A DNA stretch of 38,781 nucleotides, from the NCBI GenBank assembly GCA_900095095.1, contig FMBT01000602.1, positions 1 through 38,781 of the forward strand. Reading direction: 5' to 3'. The DNA is from Fragilariopsis cylindrus CCMP1102. Lineage: Eukaryota; Bacillariophyta; Bacillariophyceae; Bacillariales; Bacillariaceae. The notes below the pieces were generated by a model. That model was not told the DNA's origin and ran no database searches. It was given only the letters and a program-made list of their open reading frames with translations. Position 1 is the stretch's first letter. Each line of letters starts with the position of its first letter. Of the stretch, positions 7,962 to 17,800 are shown piece by piece. The translations under genes and the position numbers were made by a program.

Positions 7962-10895
7962 ATGAAAATGAAAATGAAAACGCCTTCACCACAAAAAGAT
8001 CCCCCGTCGACACACCCAGATATGGAGTTGGATCCCGGACGGGCTGGTCCTGCTTGTGTTCGTGAAAATGAGATACAAGCTGCTGGTCAGAAACATCAAC
8101 TTGATATTGAAGCATTATCTACTCTAGCAGCGAAACTCGACAGTGCCGTTACGACTGTTTTGGCTTCGTCAGGACCTCGTGCACCAGAGGTGAAGTTGCA
8201 AATGTTACCACAAGAGCATCAAATTCACCAATTGCTAACAGCCGTCAACCAGATTTTACCAAATTTAAACGCATCTGGTGAAATCACTCGTGTATTGGCT
8301 CAAACCGAACAGGATTCAGTACTCCAGTTCTCCGTGGAAATTTTCAAGCATTTGTACGGGCTTAGCTTGGGAGAGCCACTAAGACTTGAAGCCCTAGTGG
8401 CTCTTTTGGAAAAGATTAATACGTCCTGTCCAAAACTTGGAAAAGATATGGGTACCTGGGTTATGCATGCTCCAACTAATACGGAAGCTCAACGATGTTT
8501 GCACAGAACGGTTCTGCTCCTACTTGTAAGGAGTCGTCTTCTGGCGGTCGCTGAATTAGATCATTTCCTCGCTGATCGCGCTTCTAACGGACTAAACAAT
8601 GTTTGGGTAGGGTTTGTGCTGCTCTTCATCCAAACTGCTTTCATGGAGAGAATTTCACTACCTAATGACTTTCCCAAGGTCATTGATTTGATAACTCGGA
8701 TTGCTGATGGTAGTAGCCTAGCAGGTCCAGAAGTAATTCAGGCTTACAAGACATTTATACTTTATATGTTGGAAGAAATACGTGGGTTAGGATCAGCTAC
8801 ATCATCTCAAAATCCTGCTCCTCTCGGACAGGTTGCCAATGGAGCAGTAGCATCCACCGCCAATGATCGATGCCGGGATACTTCATCTACAAGTACCAGT
8901 GCTACTGCTACTGCTACTGGCAAATCATTTCGAGCGGAAATAATAGCTTTTGCTTTCTCTAAGACTACCAAGGATACTTCATCTACAAGTACCAGTGCTA
9001 CTGCTACTGCTACTGGCAATACTACATCTACAAGTACTGCATTTGAACAACGACAACCTAACCCGGCCGTCAAGTGTATGTATAGCGACTTCGATAATAC
9101 TGCTACAGGCAATACTACATCTACAAGTACTGCATCTACGGTTGAACAACGACAACCTGACCCGGCCGTCAGCTGTATGCAGATCGACTTGGATAATACT
9201 GCTACTGGCAATACTTCATCTACAATTACCAGTGCTACTGCATGTGGTACTGCTACTGGCAATACTACATCTACAAGTACTGCATCTACAGTTGAACAAC
9301 GACAACCTGACCCGGCCGTCAGCTGTATGCAGATCGACTTGGATAATACTGCTACTGGCAATACTTCATCTACAAGTACCAGTGCTACTGCATATGGTAC
9401 TGCTACTGGCAATACTACATCTACAAGTACTGCATCTACAGTTGAACAACGACAGATCGACTTGGATAATACTGCTACTGGCAATACTTCATCTACAAGT
9501 ACCAGTGCTACTGCATATGGTACTGCTACTGGCAATACTACATCTACAAGTACTACATCTACAGTTGAACAACGACAACCTGACCCGGCCGTCAGCTGTA
9601 TGCAGACCGACTTCGATAAATTGTTGATAGGCCAAGAACAACGAACTCGAAATAACTTGATAGTAAGCCGAGCACAACGATTAGAAGCCGACTTCGAGAA
9701 AGGTCAGTCATGCCGTGCCAGTGAACGAGGCGGGAAAAGGCCACGAATAGCCAATGCTGGATTCGCCTGCAGTAAAGAAGCTGAGCATCAAGCGACGCAC
9801 CAAGACACTTCTTTGCCTGCTTCGTCTGTGCCACCTGTCGATGCTGGATTCGCCGACAGTAAAGAAGCTGAGCATCAAGCGACGCACCAAGACACTTCTT
9901 TGCCTGCTTCGTCTGTGCCACCTGTCGTGGAGTTCAGTCAAGATGAGCATCAAGACACTTCTCTGCCTGCTTCGTCTGTGCTACCTGTCGTGGATTTCAG
10001 TCACAAATCCAATGATGTTTGTCGCCTCGCGAAAAGGAAAAGTCCACATCGTGTTGAAGCTGAGCATCAAGCGACGCACCAAGACACTTCTTTGCCTGCT
10101 TCGTCTGTGCCACCTGTCGTGGAGTTCAATCAAGCTGAGCATCAAGACACTTCTTTGCCTGCTTCGTCTGTGCTACCTGTCGTGGATTTCAGTCACAAAT
10201 CCAATGATGTTTGTCGCCTCGCGAAAAGGAAAAATTCACATCGTGTTGATTGTGAAATTAGTAACCTACTCCGTGTGGATGTTCTCGCCACACCTAGTGG
10301 ACTTGATTTGCCATCAAGTCCCAAATTCGTTGGACGCGATGATGCCAACAACGAAGTATTTACCCCGAGCACACCATGCGACACCCTTTTTCCTAATTTG
10401 CCTGCTTCAACAGACGACAATACCGATTCCGGTTCGATGCTCTCATTTGACGAATCTGAACTTCCACCATCTGGACTTGACGAAGATACAGTACGCGCAC
10501 ATGAACCAAAATTAAAACCACCACCACCACCACCACCACCACCACCAAAGGGTGGAAAGGCTGCATCAAAACGGATAGTATCGCCACGAACTCGCCACGT
10601 AAAGCATACAGGTATAAAAGATAGAGCGTCCGCGCTTGTTGAAGCTCGGACTAAAACTTCTAAGCCAGCCGCCCGCAAAGATAAGGCTGAATCTCCAAAA
10701 GCTCTTGAAAAAATCTCATCTACGACTTCAAATCCTTCACGTCGCCGTACCCGGTCGCAATCACAACATACAAGACGTGGAAGATCAGCTACTCCTCGTT
10801 CCAAAAAAGAAAAAAGGACAACTGTCGAGCAGGATATAAAAGATATTGAAGAACAAGCAAAGGCTGAATCATTGCATGCGTGGGAGCAACTATGA
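7962..10895 (+). CDS. NOT1-like HEAT-region protein with long internal repeats
   Basis: The ATG at 7962 (three tandem Met-Lys codons) opens a 977-residue frame. Residues about 65-280 are helical. The stretch LLVRSRLLAVAELDHFLADR followed by NGLNNVWVGFVLLFIQTAFM resembles the NOT1/CNOT1 scaffold of the CCR4-NOT deadenylase complex, where a similar LIRxxLLN-D-LA-NGxN-FA-LLQ pattern recurs. This is recognition by eye, not alignment. Next come two repeat zones: Thr/Ser-rich ATGNT(T/S)STST with PDPAVSCMQIDLD (nt 8884-9600), and QDTSLPASSV(P/L)PV (nt 9764-10200). A Pro10 run is encoded near 10520. The C terminus is basic and RS-like (RRRTRSQSQHTRRGRSATPR), suggesting a nuclear location. The TGA at 10893 is followed by 53 more open codons. 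It could be a NOT1-derived paralogue rather than a true NOT1, which is usually over 2,000 residues. Confidence 0.7.
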   Translation: MKMKMKTPSPQKDPPSTHPDMELDPGRAGPACVRENEIQAAGQKHQLDIEALSTLAAKLDSAVTTVLASSGPRAPEVKLQMLPQEHQIHQLLTAVNQILPNLNASGEITRVLAQTEQDSVLQFSVEIFKHLYGLSLGEPLRLEALVALLEKINTSCPKLGKDMGTWVMHAPTNTEAQRCLHRTVLLLLVRSRLLAVAELDHFLADRASNGLNNVWVGFVLLFIQTAFMERISLPNDFPKVIDLITRIADGSSLAGPEVIQAYKTFILYMLEEIRGLGSATSSQNPAPLGQVANGAVASTANDRCRDTSSTSTSATATATGKSFRAEIIAFAFSKTTKDTSSTSTSATATATGNTTSTSTAFEQRQPNPAVKCMYSDFDNTATGNTTSTSTASTVEQRQPDPAVSCMQIDLDNTATGNTSSTITSATACGTATGNTTSTSTASTVEQRQPDPAVSCMQIDLDNTATGNTSSTSTSATAYGTATGNTTSTSTASTVEQRQIDLDNTATGNTSSTSTSATAYGTATGNTTSTSTTSTVEQRQPDPAVSCMQTDFDKLLIGQEQRTRNNLIVSRAQRLEADFEKGQSCRASERGGKRPRIANAGFACSKEAEHQATHQDTSLPASSVPPVDAGFADSKEAEHQATHQDTSLPASSVPPVVEFSQDEHQDTSLPASSVLPVVDFSHKSNDVCRLAKRKSPHRVEAEHQATHQDTSLPASSVPPVVEFNQAEHQDTSLPASSVLPVVDFSHKSNDVCRLAKRKNSHRVDCEISNLLRVDVLATPSGLDLPSSPKFVGRDDANNEVFTPSTPCDTLFPNLPASTDDNTDSGSMLSFDESELPPSGLDEDTVRAHEPKLKPPPPPPPPPPKGGKAASKRIVSPRTRHVKHTGIKDRASALVEARTKTSKPAARKDKAESPKALEKISSTTSNPSRRRTRSQSQHTRRGRSATPRSKKEKRTTVEQDIKDIEEQAKAESLHAWEQL
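8884..9600 (+). repeat. Coding repeats: ATGNT(T/S)STST and PDPAVSCM units
   Basis: A composite unit containing GCTACTGGCAATACTACATC and CCTGACCCGGCCGTCAGCTG recurs several times, with variable deletion of submodules. All copies stay in the same reading frame. Because the triplets are regular, open frames also appear on the other frames and on the opposite strand. Confidence 0.9.
9764..10250 (+). repeat. Coding repeats: QDTSLPASSV units
   Basis: Five copies of a module centred on GACACTTCTTTGCCTGCTTC, some preceded by AAGCTGAGCATCAAGCGACG. The larger block ending CGCCTCGCGAAAAGGAAAA is itself duplicated (ends near 10041 and 10230) with a few substitutions, all in frame. Confidence 0.9.
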
Positions 10896-11057
10896 CTATG
10901 TTCTATTCCTCTTGTTGAGTCGTTCCATTCATTTGATGATGAATCTAATACTTCCTTATCTCTAGATCCCATTCGATTACTGAATGAGGCTGGATCGATT
11001 CTTGATGAGTTGGAGGAGTATATTATTTGTAAAGTATACGAGAAGGATGAGAATTAA
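10893..11057 (+). other. Candidate stop-codon readthrough extension (53 codons)
   Basis: The frame of the upstream gene is closed by TGA at 10893-10895, immediately followed by CTA. It then stays open for 53 codons to TAA at 11055-11057. The extension is protein-like: LCSIPLVESFHSFDDESN, then LDPIRLLNEAGSILDELEEY. UGA followed by CUA is the well-known leaky stop context described in animals and viruses. Alternatives are a nonsense mutation in an older, longer gene, or an assembly error. Confidence 0.4.
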
Positions 11058-11812
11058 TACGTCTTTGAAGGACGTGTATACCAATTAATTGTAATTGTTG
11101 AAAAAATGTTCTAGTACACTACAGTGCTATGAATCTTCTACAAGAACGATACCATTAGTGTTGACAGTTTAGATATCAATAAATAAATATATTATTGAAT
11201 AATGAATACTTTTGTTTTACTTTTACTTGTTGTAGTGAGTGAGTCAGTCGAGTCGAGTCAAGTCAACAAACATGATGAATAGTTAGTCAGCGTTAGTGAC
11301 TTTCACAGTAACAGTAGTCTGTGGCTACCTTTCTATCCTGTTTGTAATCGTTAGTCGTAAGTTATTGTAATTGCAATGCATGGTCTTGAGATCTGAAATT
11401 TGAAATAATGATATATGAATCATCGAATCCAATCGTGTGAGTCAATTTCTGTTGGTTTTTTTGTCTACTCAACTCAAAAATTATTTAAAATTATTTGAAA
11501 GAAAACACGCTGGGTGTCGTCACGCTGCTATTGCACAACAGACAACATTGTAACAGATATCATGTGTCCGTTACAATTGTCCCGTCACGAGTTGACGGGA
11601 CAAAGACAGTAGACAGCAGACAGCAAACAGCACTGACAGTAGATCATGAGCACATTCCCGATACCAAGCTTTTGCTTGCATGTTCATAACTTATCGCTTT
11701 GTTGTGTTGTTTTGAGATTAAAAAAACCTTTAGCATACGTATACGGGTCCACGGCATAAATTCATTCCATCATTTTCCATTTCTCTGAACACCAGATTTA
11801 ATCAATTACATC
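11058..11812. other. Intergenic region, no gene seen
   Basis: A/T-rich. It contains AGTCGAGTCGAGTCAAGTCA-type iterations near 11250 and GACAGTAGACAGCAGACAGC near 11607. A short frame at 11495-11689 has no ATG start and ordinary intergenic composition. It should contain the promoter of the 2,415-residue gene. Confidence 0.5.
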
Positions 11813-14800
11813 ATGTCATCCTTGTTAGAACAAGAAAACGACCTTATTGTTTCAACAGTGGTAGGAGAAGTCCTTGCAGATCTTGTTATAGCCGCTTCTA
11901 TCTCTTTCGATGAAGAAAACGACTCTGTTGTATCATTAGAAGTCCTTGCACATCTATTTGGTAAAGAAAACGACCCTATTGATTCAGCAGTGGGAGGGGA
12001 AGTCCTTGCAGATCTTGTTATAGCCGCTTCTATCTCTTTCGTGGGAAAAGCTGAAAAAGAACTGCAAGAGGAACACCTCTACGAACAGGAGGAACATTTC
12101 TATGAACACTGGTACAAACTAGAAGTAGAAGAATATTCAGAATTAGAAACTGAAGATCTAAATCGAGAATATTATGATCTGTTAGGTGTTAGTACCAACG
12201 CTACCACAACAGAAATTAAGAAGTTTTACTACAAAAAAGCACGTCTCTGCCATCCTGACAAAGCGCTAGACGATCCTCATGCTGCTGAAAAATTCCAAAA
12301 TCTTGGACATGCCTACAATGTGTTAAGTAATGAACAATCAAGAGCTGCATACGATAAGCGCGGAAAAGCTGATACGACCGCCGCTGATACGACCGCTGCT
12401 GATACAACCGCTGCTGATATGACCGCCGCTGATACGACCGCCGAAGAGGAGAATGGTCAAATGGATCCTATGGTGTTTTTTAATGTTATGTTTGGTAGTA
12501 CCCTCGTGGAAGTCATCAGCGATGGCAGCGACCTCAATCCTAACCGCGTCGGAGTGGATCTATGCGATGACAGTGACGACAACGACGTCTCCGATACAGC
12601 ACCTACGACAACCGTGCAGTTGTTTACGACAAAAGACAAAGATACATTAGCTCCAGGGGTGTGGCTAAATGACGTAGTTGTTACTTTATTTTTCAGTCTT
12701 TTGCAAAACACTGTAACCAGTCAACAAAAGGTGTTTTTTCTTAATTCATACTTCATGACAAAAATGTTTGATGACTGGAATAATTACGATTATAAATTGG
12801 TGCAAAGGTGGTTTAAAGAACTTGATCTGTCTAATGCCAATACTATTTATGTCCCAATAAATATAACAAAAACCCACTGGATTCTTGGTATTATCCATCC
12901 TCAGAAGAAACTCATTGAAATTTGCGATTCTTTAACTCGTAAATACAACAAAAAACTATCCATCAAGCGTGCTAAGGTATATGGCCATGTTCTGCTTTTA
13001 TTTATGGAAGATCGTACCAAATCACGTTCTCTTGGTTTTGACATAACAGCGTGGTCAATTGTTCAAAAGGAATGTCCGCAACAAATTAATGACAATGACT
13101 GTGGAGTATTTGTTTCAATCTATGCACTTTTTCATTCCCAGAATGTAGACATTCAATATAACCAGAAGTACATCGATTCTCGCAGACCTGAGATTCTACA
13201 ATCAATTCTGACGAAAAAAATCGCAATTCAGATGGCATATGACGGCCAATGCTGTACACGTTTAAATGGAGCAGATGAAATCTATACTATTTCAGAGTTA
13301 ACTGCCTTCCAGCAATTATCACGTTGTAACGACTTGGAAGTGTTGAGGACGAAGGACGCTGCTCTCGCCATAGAAGCTGAACACTCGGCTCGTCCGATGG
13401 AAGCACCGATAGCCCTCAGTACCTACCAGGGACGTATTAGTGGTTCGACCAATGGTTGCACTGTAATTTCTGCATGTGTTGTATCTTCTCATTTGGAAAC
13501 ACATGGAGGGATTACGGATGCGCAAATCCAGTCTATAATCGATACCGATTGTGTACCATTACTTAGTGCAATTCGGAAGAAACATGGTCTTAGTTTTCCA
13601 TCTTTCATTAGTCCATCGGAAGTTCATAGTTATATGGTAGATCACAAATTGCTGTATCAACACAAATTTGTTGATACAGCAGGTGGAAATATTACCAATC
13701 CAACACACTTGGATCGTCTAATTAATCTACTGCAAGGGGAACCAAGTAAGAAATCGGGTGTAACTCTTTTCTTCCGTGAACATGTTATTAGTATTGTAAA
13801 GTATCCTAAAAGTGCAAATGATGCAGTATATGATGTAATCGATTCTTTACCCACATGCAATGGATGTGGAAGCCGTACGAGATGTCATTCATTGGATGCT
13901 CTCAAGGTCCATCTAGAAAATTACAGCGCATGTAAATTTTCCGACAGTAATATAAAATACATTGAACAGAATCGATGGGATGATGCTACGGCTGAATCTG
14001 ATCCAAGAGCTTTCCAATCATTTGTATGGACAGACCTACCAAAACCACCGAAGCCCTGTGGAAGTAACAAGTATGCCATCAATTTGGCTTGCGAAGAAAC
14101 AAACAACGACTACAATGACGATCAAATAGCAAGTAATGATTCTGTTGCCAATCCAAATCCAGGAGTTCAAGTGGCTCCAGTTGTCGAAGCTAATGGTCCT
14201 CCTATTCCAAGCTTCTTCTTGCCTTCACGCTCTGGCGCTAGTAGTACATCGTTCAGATCTTCTCGTCCGTCTAGCAGCAACGACGATGATGACAACGACG
14301 ATGATGACGATGATGACGATCATGGAGGTACTAACAGCGCAAGCCAAAGGATAGGCCATAAAGGTTGGGCCGTGCATAAGCCTCCCCGCTGGCCCTCGCG
14401 AAAAGACGTTTGCAATTTTCAAGGATGTGATTGTTGCTGCAAAGCTGAGAAATCCTCCCGAGGAGCACCAGATATGCTTGAGAAGGAGAAGGAGAAGAAT
14501 TCCATTGTTGAAGAAGAATTGACAGCGGAACATCTGTTGTCAGCACTTGCAGATCCGTCTGTAGATTCAAATACGATGATTGATATCTATGATGAATACG
14601 AACAACAACAGCAAGATAAAGATAAAGGGAAACAACAGCAAGAAGAAGAAGAAGGATCTATTAGTTCACTTCCTGGTTATCTCGCAGATGATGAAAATTT
14701 CAAGCAGGAGAAGATAGATAGAAAAAGAAAATTGCTACAAAATCTAACCATATGCCAAGATATGAAAGCAGAAGAAGAAGAAAAAGAAGAAGCGGAACTT

Positions 14801-17800
14801 GCAGAACTTGCAGAACAACGATCAGCCGAAATAGCTGTAAACAGATTGCTTGGCCACGTTGATCCAAGAAGTTTTGGAATTAAATCTATAACGAGCAGCG
14901 GTTGGGTGAATACGAAGAAGCATTCTGTGATGCAAATTGACGATGGTTTTCTACCTCTTATAAGAGATAGAGAGAAAGAAGAAAGAGAAGAAAGAGATTG
15001 GTTGGCACAGCAGAAAAAGAAAAATGTACAGACAGTGAAGTTCCTTATATTACCTCGACTGGCCAAGCCTCAAAAAAAATGGGGACGACAGGCAGTGATG
15101 TTCCCCATATCACCTCGACTGGCCAAGCCTCAAAAAAAATGGGGTCGACTGGCCAAGCATCGAAAAAAAAGGCGGAAGATTGAAATGGACATATACAAAT
15201 GTATACCAGATGTGCAAATGGACATATACACAAGTACACCAGAAGTGCAAACAAAGAAAAGTGAATTTTTGAATCAAGAGTTCAAGCATATTCATTTCAA
15301 TTCCGAGAAGCGTCTCGTTGGACCTTATCGAACAAGGGTCTCCTTCGGTAAGGATAACCAGCTAGTCATAAATTACTGCGAAGCTGAGATCCTTACTGAC
15401 GACGATGAGGAAGGTTCATATAACACTACCACAGGTATGCATCTTAATGATGCCCTAGAACGAATCAGTCAACAAAAAGAACAAATAAAATTAAAAAGAC
15501 AATCCATATTATCCTCACTATCATACGAGGATTGCGTGGATCGAGAGGTTGTAGAAGAGGATATTCAAGCATTGGATTTCAAATTAGAGTTCGTTGCTAT
15601 GGAGAAGTTTAAAACTTCCGTGAAGGGATATGTCTTTCGCATGGGTGAACAGAAATTAGGATATTATATCGATGTTAAACCAGTTGTTGATAACACGGAA
15701 ATGGAAGACTTAATGAGAAGCACTCAACAGGGAGATACTACTATGGAGTACCGAAAACTTATCGTGTCCTCGTGCATGGTGAGCAAAAACAGAAACAGAT
15801 GGTTCGTGAAAGGAGACGGCAAGCAACTTGTTTCAATTCTGAAGCAAACCACCAACTCTACTCCAAACTTTGGAAAGTTGGCTATTAATCAGCACGATAA
15901 GGTGAAGACGAAGGTACGATTTTCAATTCTGAAGCCTACCACCATTCTTCGCAAGATAAACGTTGCTTTTGGTTTTGGTGTTGGAGTGATGGAGAGCGTT
16001 TCTTCACTCAAGGTGAAGACAAAGGTACGCTTTTTTAAACAATATATAAAGAAAATCTTGCATCGTTCCGATATGTCTAAAGAACAAAAGGATCCTCTTC
16101 TATGGGAGTGTGGCGGTCCGAAAGAAAACATGTGGGGGTATGCATTCGAAAGTGACCACGAAGAAAGAAACCAGCAAATAATGTTGTATGCGAAATTTTA
16201 TGATTTTTCAAAATATGCCGCATCGGAAGCCCGCCAAAAATTGCTTGGCATGCGAATCAATCACAGTTTTCCTTCTTCGAGTATGCAGCATGCTACGTCC
16301 TGGGCAGCTACCCATTGGGAAACTTATCAAGACTATAACAACAAGAATTCAGGTATCAACTGGAAAAAATTTAGTGTATGGGACCGTCATAAATCTGACT
16401 GGAAGCAAAAGTGGGCACCAATAAATACTACTTGTAGTAGTAATAGAAACGAAATCGAGATTAGAGCCGACGACCACGACGAAGTAGAAGAGGAAGAAAA
16501 TGATAGTGGCGAATATGAAGATTATGAATATATTTTAGAACAAAGTTTATTTCAACGGGATCGTGATGAAGAAGAACAATTTCATTTATTAAGGGAGGAA
16601 GAATTAATACAAAATGAAGACCAAGAAGACCAACTTTTTATTAGATTAGATGAGGATATGCAATTATTCCTATCAATTGACACCACAGTCATATGTTACT
16701 ACTGTACGGCTCATGTCCGTTCTGGCGATGTCCGTAGTGATGAGACAAGAACACGCAGGTATTACAGAGACACAGACACAGACATAAGTTACTCCTGTAT
16801 GGCTCATGCCCGTCCTGGCGATATCCGTAGTGATGATGAGACAAGAACACACAGGTATTCTGAATCATTTCTTAAAATTACCCCAGAGGTTTTTGACATT
16901 ACCCACAGGATTAAAAAAGCACGTCCGAAGGATTTTGTTCCGGTCTCGAAATTTCCAGATGGGTACACCAACGTTGTAGTAGATGATGCTAGGCTTAGTG
17001 AAGCATTGAAGATTACTGAGGAACAACTTAAGAAGTGGAATGAGAAAAATCTTCCGAAGGGTACACAACTTAAGATCGACGACACTGTTGCGTGGCATGG
17101 CTGGGTAGTTGGTACGAGGAAAGTACCATTTAAACAACCTGTTTCAATTCTGAAGGATACCTATCTGTGGCCGACCACATTCAGTGACGGTGATAGCACA
17201 CCAGTAGCGAGGACTCCGCGCAGCCTGTTGCTCTGGAGCATCAGCAACAGCAACAGCGTGGGTGGAACAATCATTCTGAAGGATACCTATCTGTGGCCGA
17301 CCACATTCAGTGACGGTGATAGCACACCAGTAGCGAGGACTCCGCGCAGCCTGTACAGCAACAGCGAATATGCCAATAACTTGATGGAAGCTATTCGACG
17401 TAGTGATGATTCAACCATGGAAGATGCTGGTTCAATTGGTCACGAAGTTCCTAAGATAAATGAGACTTCGGACGACGCAGACAAACGATCAGATGCATTG
17501 GGCAACAGCAAAGTTTGTGGTGGGTGGTGTGAAGGAGAAGGGAATAAATGCGAAATGATTGGAGGGAGTAAATATCTCAATAGAGGATGTTTCTCTGAAC
17601 AAGATGTAACAGTTCCGAAGCACCCATGTACACGGAAATGCGGAAGTAATCTTCATTCATCATTATGTTCTGCTATTGAGGAAGCAATGGAGAACAAAGA
17701 AAAATGGCTGTGTATTGCGTGTAGTGATGGAACTCGATACAACAGCAACAACAACAACAACAAGCGTCAAGCCAATGCTTCGAGCACAAGCAGCAGCAGC

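Noticed and set aside
8807..9627. Long open frames antisense to and in another frame of the Thr/Ser repeat field
   Set aside because: They arise from the triplet-regular repeats; composition is Val/Leu/Ile-only repeats and they lie wholly inside the plus-strand gene with its non-repetitive N terminus.
10193..10972. Minus-strand frame with a poly-Gly run
   Set aside because: Antisense of the Pro run and basic tail of the plus-strand NOT1-like gene.
11495..11689. Short plus-strand frame
   Set aside because: No ATG, no protein-like pattern.
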